Assembly (NCBI GenBank): GCA_963969495.1
Contig: OZ018317.1
Location: 223,584,235 to 223,648,234 of the forward strand
Length of the DNA stretch: 64,000 nucleotides
Reading direction: 5' to 3'
DNA from: Ceratothoa steindachneri
Lineage: Eukaryota; Arthropoda; Malacostraca; Isopoda; Cymothoidae
In this document: positions 1 through 11,236 of the stretch, piece after piece
Layout of the letters: every line of letters starts with the position of its first letter
Position numbering within the stretch: position 1 is the first letter of the stretch
Notes under the pieces: model-generated
The model's database searches: none
The model's input: the letters and a program-made list of their open reading frames with translations, nothing else
What the model was told of the DNA's origin: nothing
Made by a program: the position numbers and the translations under genes

Positions 1-154
1 CATCACTTTGCACCCTACCACACTTCTTTCTCTTTTCACCCCTGGTCTACTTTCCGCTGTCTATCCACACACCCTTTCTAGACCCTCACCTGCATACTCT
101 CATATACATACCAGTTAACAAGAGCAATATTTGGAATTTCATCATAATTCTTTC

Positions 155-936
155 TATTCCTGGTGAAAGAATCTGGTTCTTGGACAGCTTCAAAAGTTAC
201 TTAATCACCCAAACTGTTGTCATCATCAAACTTTTCTGCCTCCAGATCTTCACCTTCTGCCAAAAAATTTTCGATTTCTTTTCTTGCTGCTTTTCCTGCC
301 AAAACAGTGCTTTCCTCCTTACTTTTTCTCTTTCTTTTCCTTTCCTTTCTGAAGCTCTTAATTGTCTATTATGCTCTGGAATATCAGGACTCCAAGTTGA
401 AAGGTACCTTTACTTCCAACCTTCTCCCTTTGTCCTTTAATAAAGGCCAGTTCCTTAGTAGGTATTTTTTTTCTCTTTACTACAACAACAGTTAATTTGG
501 GTTTCAGTCTCACAGTCATTACAACCTACTGTCTCACAACTGGAAATTTGACATTTGCATGTCAATATATCAAATAACTTATCTAGTTTTGCAATGAACC
601 TCTCTTTTACTTCATTTTTCTTTCAAAAAGGGAAACTTTTACTGCCTCCTTTCCCCTCCTTAAGCTTTGATATTATTGTGGCTTTTTTATTTATAACAGG
701 TGGTTTGAAGAGAGCATTAGCGTTGGTTCACTGATTAATCAAGCCCTGATACATGTCTTTTACCAGCTAGTCCACTTAATAATTTCTCCGGTCATCTTCA
801 CTTTGCTCCCTCAGATAGATGCCGTACCTCAAAATATCTCTTATTGTTGGTAACTCAGACACCATGAACTCTTGCTTAGTCCCAACAAAATTAGTCAGAT
901 GAGAACTTGATTTGGACCTTGTCTTGATTTTCGCCA
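155..936 (-). pseudogene. Decayed cysteine-rich protein of a repetitive arthropod family
   Basis: No minus-strand frame is open throughout, but reading from a Met codon at 936 through several stops and shifts gives a coherent protein. It starts MAKIKTRSKS, continues with VSELPTIREILRYG, then ANALFKPPV, then KLDKLFDILTCKC followed by paired cysteines (GCNDC) and a CSKEKK stretch, and ends in a basic KRKRK-like segment and an acidic tail. I recognise this order from uncharacterised multi-copy proteins of arthropods and other invertebrates, where a KLDKLFDI-CKC motif precedes a Cys-rich patch. The function is unknown to me. The Cys spacing suggests metal binding (inference). Stops near 730-770 and 350-390 make it a pseudogene. 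The smaller plus-strand ORFs here are shadows. Confidence 0.5.
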
Positions 937-2160
937 TTGTCACACTAATCGCAAATATATCTGCAAAGGAAAAGATGGCACTTAGATTAAGAAATAATCT
1001 CTACCAAATAATTATATGTTATTCTTAAATGATCCACAGCCTTTACTAGCATTGAAATAAAATGTAAAAGCTATATAAACAGTTACCAGTTACAATAGTT
1101 ACCAGAACTGGCAACACTACTGGAATATTGCCTTCCACTGAATAATGAGTACTGGCTACTTGCAATTCTGGAGTTATACCAAACTAAATTACGGGTCATT
1201 TTTAACAGGTTTCCTACTTTTCATGTCTCTCTAATACATTTTATTTTTAGATAGAAAATGGTAAATTTGATCTTTTATTGGTAACTAAAATAATAGTAAA
1301 ATATAGTAAATGACCCAGAACGAACAATATTTCAACTTTAAATTGATGTCGGTTAGATCAATCAGAATTGAACTTTTCTGCCAAGAGTTTGTTCTTTTCA
1401 CTAATATTCATCATTTGAATACCCCTCATCACCAGTGTCATAAAATCCTAGAGTATGACCCGCCCTATTGCACATCCTCGGCAAAGGATGTACGTCAAAG
1501 CGAAGCGAGCTAAAAAACGTGAAGTCTTTTTCACTTTTCCCTACGGGGACTTAAAAAAAGAGAATAATACATTTGGAGCTGTAAATAGGTGACATATGTC
1601 TGCCTAAACCTCCCTATTACCCCCTCTGAGGGGCAGCAAGGCGGGGGTGAACTGGATTGCCATTCATCTAGCCTCAACCCAACTATGTCGTTCTCTGTCA
1701 TAGACATAATTGGGGGCACCAAGGAAAGGAAGTTTGAGGATTAACCTACTGTGGAACTCGGCGTCTGAGGCATCCGGATAATGGGCAGCACTGCCACTTT
1801 CGGTAGGGGGAGGGGGGAGTAGGACCACTCCCTCACTTCTCCATACTGGGAGCCTAGCCCTGAACATAGAAGGAAGTAGCACCCGTGTCTATGTATTCCG
1901 GCTGCAGCACTGATACCCAAATTCTCGAGGGGCGACACCCTCTGTTAGTGATGGTTGATTCCGCCATAACCAACAAAGAGTCCGCCATACAACCACACCT
2001 CGTGAGGGGTCCCCCGGGTTCACCCATAATCATCATCACCCTTCCCATCGGGCAATTAATGTTCACTAACGCTGTGCAACGGGGAGGGGTTTAGCCACTT
2101 ACTTAACCAATATAACGAGGAAACACAGCCTCCAAGAAAAAAATTCAAGATATTTAACCA
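937..2160. other. No gene recognised; possible LINE 5' region
   Basis: I see only short, unconvincing ORFs on both strands. The last 700 bases are more GC-rich than the flank and run into the LINE ORF1 remnant that follows, so part of this may be that element's 5' UTR (inference). No terminal repeat or target duplication was found. Confidence 0.35.
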
Positions 2161-2765
2161 TCAACCAACCACCTTCAAAAAAAGAAAAGAGACAAAAATA
2201 AGAACGGCACCGTGGGGCCTCACTGGGTGCAAAATAGCGCAAGAAAATACCACAAGGATTTCTCTCCCGCTGATCAATGGGCAGAAAAAGCCCAGCAGGG
2301 AGAAGGTATTCGAGCTCATGTTCAGGAAACTGAACATCGCCTTAATAAGGCTTCTAGACGTCCCCTCAGGATAAGTCGCGATCTGCGAACGAGAAAAGGA
2401 CGTCGAAACCATTACGAAAGAAGAGGCTCTGGATACCTTAAAAACCATCGGACTATAGCCCGCTATCCCTCCACAAATACAATCACATCGCAGTGATGTT
2501 TGCAGGAGACTCGATCCTTGGATCGGACAAAATAGTATAGAATAAATTAAAGAAGAAATTGAGCTCAGACAAAAATGTTCCAAAGTCGCAGATGTTATTA
2601 AATTAAAAGAACAGGCGACACAACAGCGACTACACCCATTTATTTACGGTTGTCTTCGCAGAAACCTCGATAACCCCAAAGGCGAAAGAATAAGGGCTGC
2701 TTATGTTCAACGCCAAAGTGAGTGGAGACCAGATAGAGCGAGAGGAATTCTTTCCAGTCCAGTTA

Positions 2766-2905
2766 TGCTTCCGCTGCTACAAAATGGAGCAGCAGGCTAC
2801 TAAAGACTGTAAAGAGCTTGAGGAAACGTGATCCAAGTGCAGCGAGAAGGGTCACCACTGGAAGAACTGTCGCAACAATTACGAGAGATGCCCCAAATGC
2901 GGGTA
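2766..2905 (+). pseudogene. LINE ORF1 zinc-knuckle region
   Basis: The frame encodes CFRCYK...KDC, then SKCSEKGHHWKNC, then RCPKCG, which are consecutive CCHC-type knuckles as in nucleic-acid-binding ORF1/gag proteins of Jockey-group LINEs. The codon for the first expected cysteine of the second knuckle is TGA at 2,829-2,831, a one-base change from TGT or TGC. Downstream (3,015-3,281) an AKATYNKT...HVRNLAQPG segment fits the C-terminal part of such ORF1 proteins. Confidence 0.7.
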
Positions 2906-4297
2906 AGGCTACATATCAATGGCTATGACATCGCCCAGTCAAAAAGGAAATAACAAAAATAAAATCGAAAAGAAACAGGAAGAGGTACGCAGATCAAACA
3001 CCACTTACGCATAGGTGGCTAAAGCCACGTACAACAAAACCGAAACAAAGAAAACCTATTTGAAGGTACAAAACGAAGAGTCAACAAAAATCCTGACGTG
3101 TATCCTCTATGCTCACGTCAGAAATCTAGCTCAACCTGGTATCTTCGCAAAAGAACTCAACCAAATGCTAGCCAAAAACGGAATGAGCCAAATGTGGTTC
3201 CCGGACGACCCCCATCAGAGGATGTCCTCCAGCTGCAAATGGCTGCAAATTCAGCTAATGAGATGGATACCAACAAGATAGAAATGGAAAATAAAACATG
3301 GACAAAACCCCAAATACAGGAGCCTGAATGCTGCGGGAAAAAACCCACAGACTCAACCAAAGAAAGAAACCACGAAGAGAAACGAAAGGGTGGAAACGGC
3401 ATCAACTAACTCCAGAGACTCTTCGGACTCTTCCGACTCAAAAGACTCCCAAAATTGGACGAATCCTTAGTGGCAATAGAACTGCCCACATTTGTTTGAA
3501 ACATCACGATAGCTGCAGCCTATCAACCTCCTCACCGAGCCTACCTACCCGTCACAAACTTCTGCACACTTTTCGGGCACCGGAGAATGGCATTCTTAGA
3601 GGGAGACCTCAATGCTAGATGTTAAATGGCGGACTATGGTACAACCAACGAAAGAGGCCGAAACTTGAAATGCTAATGGACATTAAAAGCATCTAGAGGA
3701 TAGGGCCGGATAACCTTACCTACAATACTAGCAGGTCAACCATCAAACCTGACATTATCATGACAAGCTGAGGCTTCACCTCTAACTACTATAGCGAGCT
3801 GGGCCCAACAATTCTCAGCGACCACATTGCGATTCTAACAACAATTTCATTCACGCCGATCCAGCTACCAGTCACACCGCGTAAGAACTACGCAGCCATC
3901 AACTGGGGCCGTTACAAGACTCTTTTTCGACAGTAAGCCCGGCCGACCTGAGTGAGGCTACATCGGAGGAGATCGATGAAGAACTAGAGAGAGTAACGAC
4001 TTATATAATCGAAGCAGACTACGAGTATGTACCTAAAACAGGACACATAAAGCGATACTTCAGCCCATATGGACAGAGGAAATGAAGAGGATCGCATGTG
4101 TGCACAGGAAAGTGTACGAGGAAACCAGACAGGAAAGTCCAAGCCCGGTGGGAAGCGCACTATTACACCGGCTAAGCTCCGAACTAACGTAAGCAATAAA
4201 CATCCAACAGTCTGAGATCTGAGACAGCCTTATAACCAGAGTAGACAGTGAGCTAAGCCCGGCAAAATTCTGGCACCAAATCAGGAAACTGAAAAGA

Positions 4298-5389
4298 TTG
4301 CAGAGAAAAGAAAAGGCTCGGATTAAAGAGGACAGGAAATATATAGAGGATCCAGCGGTTCTGGGGGGAAGATTCAAAACATACTTGAAGAATGTTTTCT
4401 CTATCACCGAAGAAGACAACGAAGTGTTCGAACAGGAATTCGAGGGCGGTCCGATTGACGATCTGAATCAGATAATACACCACACGCATCCACACCAACA
4501 CGTGGACATGGGAAGAGAGATGGTTGATCATGGTCATCCAATAACAATAGAGGACATTATGGCCACTGTGAAAGCCTTCAAAGAAGAGGCACCAGGCTGA
4601 ACGGGCATCACCAAAAAATCTCGTGAATGCCCAACAGCAGATCATTCATGGAATCACCAACATCTTCAACGCTTCCCTGCACACGGCTACTTCCCCGAAT
4701 GTCTAAAGGTGGCCAAAATTACCTATATACCTAAGTCTGGTAAGACTGCAAATCAACTGGCAAATTACAGTCCAATCTCTTTTCTTGCGTTCATGGGTAA
4801 AGTCTACGAAAAGCTCCTAACTAACCGGCTCCAAGATCAACTAGCCGAACTGGGAACTCCCACCCCCAGCAGCATGAGTTTAGCAAGGGTCGAGGAACAG
4901 GAAACTGCCCTCGCCCTCCTAACGGAGAAAAAATCCCACTGCAAAGCCGAGGGAAAATACGGAAACGTAATGCTACGCGATGTACAAAAGGCCTCCGATA
5001 AGGTTTGGCTGAGGGGTCTACAATTTAAGATCCTGAACCTAAACCAAGGACGGGCCCTCTGTGATAATATCATGGAAAGAAAAGCCTAAATCTACATCGA
5101 AGGCTTCACAGGACAAGAATTCAAACTCGAGGCGGGAGTTCCACAAGGTAGCTGTCTGAGTCCGTTGCTATACCTAGTGTACACAATAGACCTCCGTGCT
5201 CCGGTACGGGACGACACGATGTATCTGCAATATGCAGATGACATCACACAAATCTTTCCTAGTTCCTATAGGAAGGCCGAAGTTCAAGCAAGGGATACAG
5301 CTGTCGAACTAAACAACATAAACATATACGAAAGGTTGTGGAAGATAAAAATTCCAAGTAATCCCAATGATCCGTCGGAAATTAGATAA
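4298..5389 (+). pseudogene. LINE ORF2 reverse transcriptase remnant
   Basis: The pieces at 4,298-4,600, 4,709-5,089 and 5,165-5,389 form one RT. It has VAKITYIPKSGK...YSPISFLAFMGKVYEKL (template-handling region), GVPQGSCLSPLLY at about 5,138-5,177, and the catalytic YADD at 5,231-5,242. The pieces are separated by a stop after EEAPG (4,600) and a TAA at 5,087. The RT would copy element RNA at a nicked target. Mutations in RT block 2 and the stops show it is not functional. Confidence 0.8.
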
Positions 5390-6127
5390 CGTCATCCTGA
5401 ACGACATCTATCTGCAATCAGAAGAGGGTAATGGACTGGGTTTACGTTTCACCAAGTCTGGGTACAAAACCCACGTCAACACCAGAGGCTCCCTAGCCAA
5501 AAGGCAACTCTAGAAACTACAGGTTCCGAGACCTTAACCCGCCAAACAAGAAGCTATACACTTCATTGGTACGCTTCGTCCTGTTGTACACGGAATTAGT
5601 AACGCAGATAGCAAGTTGTATCTCTTTCAGGAGGAGGCAGAGAGTACAAAATAAAGCCGCCATGCTAATAGCTGGCGCTAGAAGAAACGACCGTATTAGG
5701 CAAACACCCCTGTACGCAAGAGCAGGGCTGAGCCAATTAATATGGAAGTTCAAAAGCTAGGGAGGAAGACATAGGAAAAAATAGAAAGCACGATAATCCC
5801 TACGCTAGACAATGACAACATCTCAATACCGCAGCAGAAGCAACACAAGGTTGCAAGGAGATCACTATTCCCAATCTGAAGAATCTGCGCGAGAGAGATG
5901 ATAAATCCGATGTTTAAATAACCAGAATTGAGAAATACAAGAGAAGGAGCGGAAAATCCGAACAAGAACAACCACTTTATATTAAAACTAAAACCTAAAA
6001 ACGAAAACTAGACGAGGAAAATACCTACCGAGTACGACCACAAAAATAAATAGAAAGACGAACGATAAAGAAAGGCGAAATGCCCATTAAAGAAAAAAGG
6101 AAACAAGAAATCAACAAAGTTATGAGG

Positions 6128-6603
6128 GCGGGGGGGGCATTTATTATAACTTTTCTTATTTATCAATATCATTCTTCATCTTGAGATTTTCTATATTCGA
6201 ATCTATATATTTCTTCTTGACTGAAGTTGCCCCTTCAAACATTGTCTTCCATTTATCTGACTCTTGGTATTCTTGTTGGCGGAGATTCCTTCTTCTTTAA
6301 GTTGGTTGGGTTAATTCTTGATCTTCGTATCCTTCCTTTCTTGATGCATCTTCCAATTAACTTGACGTGATGATTTCTTCTTGCTTCTTGATGATGGGAT
6401 GAGTTCTTCTTGATGATTTCTTGGATTCTTGATGAGTTAGCCCTTGAAGTTGTTTTCCTTGAGTTCCGTTTTCTTCGTGATTTTTCTTCGAAAAAATTGT
6501 GGATTGGGGAGTTTCGATCGTGGGACTTTGGATCCAAATGCCAGCACTCTAGCCATCACGCTACAGCGAGTCCGTCCTGAGTTGGTAATTTAATGGGCTA
6601 TAA
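6128..6603 (-). mobile_element. tRNA-derived SINE (family 2), copy A
   Basis: Read on the minus strand, the element starts near 6,603 and has a tRNA-like promoter. A-box-like GTGATGGCTAGAGTGC and B-box-like CGATCGAAACTCC both fall within about 6,507-6,570. A long CT/GA-biased body follows, with a C-tract end (G-tract 6,128-6,137 on plus). A second copy at 10,822-11,236 matches over nearly the whole length, which supports a dispersed element. The ORF at 6,253-6,537 is a composition artefact. Confidence 0.65.
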
Positions 6604-6954
6604 TATTATCGACTTGGAAGGAATTTTTCTCTGATACATCTTCGCACCCCTACAAAGTAAATAAATTAAAGATGAAAATACAACTAAACAAAAGAGGTGA
6701 AGAGCCCATCAGAAGAAATAGGAAAAAAAGTAAAAAAATCAACTTAAAATAAAAAAAATTAAACAAAAGAAGCGAATTTCCCACAAAAGAAAAAAAAAGG
6801 AAGGAAAATAAAATAAAATAAAATAAACGAAAATAAACGTTAGACAAAAGAGGTGAAATGCCCACAAAAATAAAATAATGAAATTAATAGAGCAAAGTTA
6901 GCATATATATGAAATATATATATAAAATGAATAACTCACAAAGTAGCACATGAG
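6604..6954. other. A-rich low-complexity stretch
   Basis: No gene is seen. The segment is A-rich with runs of AAAATAA-like repeats and a short (TA) tract at 6,903-6,926 that abuts the PLE 3' end to its right. Confidence 0.5.
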
Positions 6955-7065
6955 GTTCGCAATGAATGCAATGTCCCGCAGGAAAAATGAAAGGTGCTTC
7001 CAAGTACTTTCGAACTTTATTCAATTCATTTTCAAGGATAGCTACGACAGAAAATATTATAATAA
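6955..7065 (-). mobile_element. PLE 3'-end fragment with degenerate hammerhead-like motif
   Basis: On the minus strand, 7,038 to 6,999 reads TCC, TTGAAAA, a spacer with a short GAA/TTC stem, GAAA, the self-complementary AGTACT, T, then GGA. This arrangement matches the 3' ends of the PLE copies elsewhere in the window, especially the one at 58,554-58,599. No PLE coding sequence remains next to it. Confidence 0.5.
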
Positions 7066-7299
7066 GGGTATATATATAAGCTAGTAAACGATAAAGGACC
7101 GCCTCTAAGACAAGAAATCATCAATGAGGAAGTAACAAGGAGTAACAAGGAAAGAGAGTACCCTAGAAGACTTTACGGTCCATTCAATGAGGGGACCTTT
7201 GGACTAGCAGTCGAGCGGGCACATCTCTACTCAAATGTTTTACGTCCTTTCACGGCCATTTTTCAAGACCCTGTCTAGTCTTGACTTGAACTGGTCAAC

Positions 7300-8225
7300 A
7301 AATTAACTGTTGACAACTTCCAATGGAAGTGCGCTCCAACTACCGCAGATACTGTAGGTGAAAAACTTTCCACACAGATCGCGGTTGTAACGCTTCAGTT
7401 CAAGTTTAAAGCCGTGATTTCTTGTTCTGCTCTCAACAAGTGTGAAAATATCCCTGTAGTCAACATTGTCGAACCCTCGAAGTATTTTGAAAATCTCGAT
7501 GAGCTGACCACGCAGTCTACGGGTTTCCAACGAGAATAGATCTAATTCCCTTAATCTATCTTCATAACTTTTATGTCTGACAGAGGGAATCAGTTTGGTT
7601 GCCCTGGCTTGCACGCGTTCCAACCTCGCGGTGTCCTTTCGAAATGGACTCCAAAATTGTACGGCATACTCCAGGTGCGGTCGGACAAGTGAGTTGTACA
7701 AACACAGTACAATCTCCTTCTGATATCGAAACTGGCGCTTTATGTAGCCTAGCATCCTTTGGGCCTTTTTCTCCGCCTCAATGCACTGTTTCGAGAACTT
7801 GAGTTCACTAGTGATTGTTACACCCAAGTCCTTCTCAGTGTCGGTGGATTCAAGAGCAGTGCCCGTAAGGATTTGCTCACGTTAAAAGGCATTTGCCACG
7901 TGTCCGACCACTCCCCAATCTTCCCAAGATCTTCCTGCAGGCGAACAGTATTTCCATCCTTTGCAACGTTCATACCAAGCTTGGTATCATCGGCAAATTT
8001 GGAAATCTTGGCAACAATGTCACCGTTCATATCGTTGACGTAGATGATGAATAGTAGTGGGCCCAGGACAGAACCTTGAGGCACCCCGCTAGTAACGGGA
8101 ACCCACTCAGAAGCCTGTCTATTCACCACCACCCGTTGCCATCTTCCACTTAGCCAGTTTTGTATCCAACCGGCTACTTTTCCGTCTATGCCCGGCGCTC
8201 GCACTTTCCGGAGAAGGCCAAGGCG
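7300..8225 (-). pseudogene. CR1/L2-type LINE reverse transcriptase, 3' part
   Basis: Two minus-strand frames (8,204-7,818 and 7,827-7,303) form one RT C-terminal half. It contains WLSGRWQRVVVN, the conserved GVPQGSVLGPLLF, KISKFADDTKLG with the catalytic FADD at plus 7,987-7,998, then GVTITSELKFSKQC and the thumb/C-terminal SLVRPHLEYAVQFWSP...RVQARATKLIP. A frameshift near 7,830 separates them. The element is 5'-truncated at about 8,225, with no endonuclease. The style matches the LINE at 21.6-24.9 kb, but the sequence is a different family. The 7,080-7,300 segment is probably its 3' UTR. Confidence 0.8.
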
Positions 8226-8524
8226 CGGGTAAATTCACATTGAGATTTAGCTATAACAGGTAGCAAGGTCAAACCGAAAGGCAAGAAAGAGTCAAGAACA
8301 GAGCCAAAAGGGTTAAAACGATTAACGGATAAAGCGATAGCCTAAAGAGAGAGATTAGGAGAGACACGAGAAGTAAGCAGATACGTGGGGGAGAGGAGCA
8401 AGGAGAGAAGAAGAGAAATAAAATAATGTTAATACAAAATAAATGCAATAATTAAATTGACAAATCGGGTGCCCATAAAAAAGTCAAAACTAATATTTTT
8501 AACAAAGAGGTTTAGTTTTACAGC

Positions 8525-8526
<2 letters not shown>
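8226..8526. other. No feature seen
   Basis: A-rich unique-looking sequence between a LINE fragment and a (TA)n tract, with no ORF or repeat recognised. Confidence 0.4.

Positions 8527-8527
<1 letters not shown>

Positions 8528-8606
<79 letters not shown>
8528..8606. repeat. (TA)n microsatellite
   Basis: About 39 uninterrupted TA units. The right edge runs into a short copy of a SINE-associated segment (about 8,608-8,655). Confidence 0.95.
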
Positions 8607-8607
<1 letters not shown>

Positions 8608-8608
<1 letters not shown>

Positions 8609-9140
8609 AAGAAACCATCTCCACAGGGCTATGCCATTTTTTTTATTTTTTGCCTTTCAAATAAAATTTGAAGACAGAAAGAAGGATGCAGAAACCTGGT
8701 GTAGCTGACTATAAATACATATAGTACAAGAAAATAAGAATTGGACGCGAATGAGAAAATGAGACAAGAAACCGGAGTTTTTTAAAGGCAAGAGAGAGGG
8801 ACATTAGAAGAATCCAGAATCAAAGGGAGCAGAGGGCGGCACAGTGAAGACGATCCTTTATCGAAAAGACAGAAATAACGCCAGGGGAAAAAAGACAAGA
8901 AACCGGAGTTTTTTAAAGGCAAGAGAGAGGGACATTAGAATAATCCAGAATCAAAGGGAGCAGAGGGCGGCACAGTGAAGACGATCCTTTACCGAGAAGA
9001 CAGAAATAACGCCAGGGGAAAAAAGTTTTGAATTCCTGGTCGGGACTCGAACCCGCGTCTGAAAGGCAGAAAATAAAAATGGCATAGCCCTGTGGTGGTT
9101 GAATTATCACCCGCAGATCCTGTAGTTGGTTTCTTTGTAT
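8608..9140 (-). mobile_element. SINE family 1, minus copy with tandem duplication
   Basis: Minus-strand copy of the SINE seen intact at 9,266-9,517. The B-box GGTTCGAGTCC and the following GAATTC lie at about 9,029-9,055. The SINE body has a unit of about 130 bp present twice in tandem (about 8,768-8,897 and 8,898-9,025), nearly identical. Upstream of the B-box the tRNA head is replaced by a CACAGGGCTATGCC-containing segment that also occurs in opposite orientation at 8,608-8,655, so the copy is chimeric or rearranged. Confidence 0.65.
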
Positions 9141-9265
9141 GTGACATGGATAGTGAGCCTTTAAATTGTGAGCGGGTAAGAGCATGTGGTATAAAAATTC
9201 CTTGGAAGTTCCTAGCTTAGGGAGATACTGGGTTTGATGGGGTAACGCTTTGGGTGAAATATAGT

Positions 9266-9516
9266 TACTGTGCCTGGTAGTTTAGTGGTAAAGCATCTGA
9301 CCGGCAATCAGCAGACCCAGGTTCGAGTCCCGGCCAGGAATTCAAAAACTTTTTTCCCCTGGCGTTATTTCTGTCTTCTCGGTAAAGGATCACCTTCACT
9401 GTGCCGCCCTCTGCTCCCTTTGATTCTCGATTCTTTTAATGTCCCTCTCTCTTGCCTTTAAAAAACTCCGGTTTCTTGTCTCATTTGCTCATTCGCGTCC
9501 AATTCTTATTTTCTTG

Positions 9517-9517
<1 letters not shown>
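9266..9517 (+). mobile_element. tRNA-derived SINE (family 1), intact head
   Basis: The head is strikingly tRNA-like: A box TAGTTTAGTGG, a possible anticodon stem CTGA/TCAG, B box GGTTCGAGTCC, and a CCTGG/CCAGG acceptor-like pairing across about 72 bases. The loop reads CCGGCAA, suggesting an Ala-type ancestor (weak, since position 33 is not T). It continues into a body of about 175 bp shared with the copies at 8.7-9.1 kb and 32.3 kb, so it is a SINE and not a functional tRNA gene. RNA polymerase III would transcribe it (family knowledge). Its 3' end runs directly into (TA)n. Confidence 0.75.

Positions 9518-9605
<88 letters not shown>
9518..9605. repeat. (TA)n microsatellite
   Basis: About 44 TA units lying exactly between the 3' end of a plus-strand SINE and the 3' end of a minus-strand PLE. 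Confidence 0.95.
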
Positions 9606-9610
<5 letters not shown>

Positions 9611-10821
9611 TAACAGAAATCCCAAGGCAAGGAAAATTGCTGCTGACATTTTTTTATTTATTTAGTGGCGATGTTTCGACTATAATACGGTCATCTTTTT
9701 AGGCCTATAAAATATATACTAAAGCACAATTCTAAAGGTACAAATATAACATCGATAGTTTTAGCTTTGAATAGGAAAAATTAAGAGTTTAAACAATTTC
9801 TAAAATTAGAGTTTAGATTTATAGTAAGTAAGATTATGAGTTTAATATTTATATTGAACCATTTAAAAGAAATATATATATATTATTAAACGATATACTA
9901 GGCACTATTGACTTTTTAATTTAATTAAGTAGGATGGGAAGAGACGATAAATCACTCTTTAAGTATGGGTTGAGCTGTTTTATATATAATGTTTCCAAGA
10001 TTCGAAGTGTAATTGGGCATTTATGTGAATTTAAAATTTCGAAATCTTCTATCGAGATCTCACTTTTGCATTTTATTGCGTGATTTCTGATTGCCGAATT
10101 TTCTTTAGATCGAAGCATTTTGCCAATTCGATTATTTTTGCCCATATGAGACGAGAGAACCTTGCCTTCAGAGTTCTCACGGAGCTTCCAATGTATTTGC
10201 CATGGGAACACTCAGGACATTTAAATAAGTATATTATTGAACTCCTAAGACTCTTTGGAACCGGATCCTTTATTTTAAAGAAAGATTTTATATTTATTTT
10301 GTTTATAAAGGCAATTTGAAATTTTATTTGACAAAAATATTTCTTTAACAATGCGTGTAATTTCCGGCTAAGGATTTTATTATAAATACCCAGCTCTGGC
10401 ATAATCAAGTACTGTCTGTCTTTTGCCCCCGTTACTTCCGGGTGACAAGGTTGGCAAACTCCACTTAAAAATTTACGGATCGAATTTTCAACAATATTTA
10501 AAGGAAATCCATTTCTTAAAAAAAAGGATTTTTTTAAGATGAACAAAGATTGTATGTGCGGTGAATAAAGGTCTTAATCGACGAGATTTTATATTTCAAA
10601 TCTAAGCTACTAAAAAAGTTTAATCCTAACATCGTATTAGTGGGCTTCCTGTAAATGATGTTTATATACTATTTTGATTTTTCCTTATTAAAATATCGAA
10701 AAAGGGGAGGGTGGTATCACTTTCAGTTTCCATTGTATATCTAATATCAGGGTGGATGGTGTTTAAATGTTTAAGAAATTCTAAAGCTTGATCACGTTGT
10801 ATAAATATCGCTATGGAGTTA

Positions 10822-11236
10822 GGGGGGGGGGCATATTCTTATTATCAATTTATTTTCTTATTTATCAATATCATTCTTCATCTTGAGATTTCTATATTCG
10901 AATCTATTTATTTTTTCTTGACTGAAGTTGCCCCTTGAAACATTTGTCTTCCATTTATCTGACTCTTGGTATTCATGTTGGCTGAGATTCCTTCTTCTTT
11001 AAGTTGGCTGGGTTAATTCTTGATCTTCGTATCCTACCTTTCTTGATGCATCTACCAATTAACGACGTGATGATTTCTTCTTTATAATTTATTTTATTCT
11101 TGATGAGTTAGCCCTTGAAATCGTTTTCCTTGAGTTCCGTTTTCTTCGTGGTTTTTCTTCGTAAAAATTGTGGCCACTACTCTAGCCATCACACTATGGC
11201 GGAGTCCGTCCTGAGTTGGTAACTTAATGGGCTATT
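10822..11236 (-). mobile_element. SINE family 2, copy B, nested in PLE-1 RT
   Basis: Matches copy A (6,128-6,603) almost end to end, with the same G-tract at the tail side and the same ACTTAATGGGCTAT head. About 45 bp that include the B box are missing, because sequence jumps from AAAATTGTGG straight to the A-box side. It sits directly after the codons for the PLE YRRFVDD motif, and the RT frame resumes on the other side. Confidence 0.7.

Larger units (their letters stand above)
2161..6120 (+). mobile_element. Degenerate Jockey-type non-LTR retrotransposon (LINE)
   Basis: This is a two-ORF LINE layout on the plus strand. An ORF1-like region with CCHC zinc knuckles is followed by an AP-endonuclease-like stretch (about 3,480-3,900; a GDLNAR-like motif near 3,603 and a TTNERGR motif near 3,640) and a reverse transcriptase (about 4,300-5,400). 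Later text (5,500-6,000) looks like the post-RT region with 'RVQNKAA'. Multiple stops and frameshifts break every ORF, so it is dead. It ends near a G-tract at 6,128 where a SINE begins. A second relative lies on the minus strand at 35.4-37.1 kb. The Jockey/I-group assignment rests on motif similarity only. Confidence 0.75.

Noticed and set aside
9266..9340. Functional tRNA gene
   Set aside because: The A and B boxes are excellent, but the sequence continues into a body shared with other copies and the anticodon loop lacks T33, so SINE is the better call.
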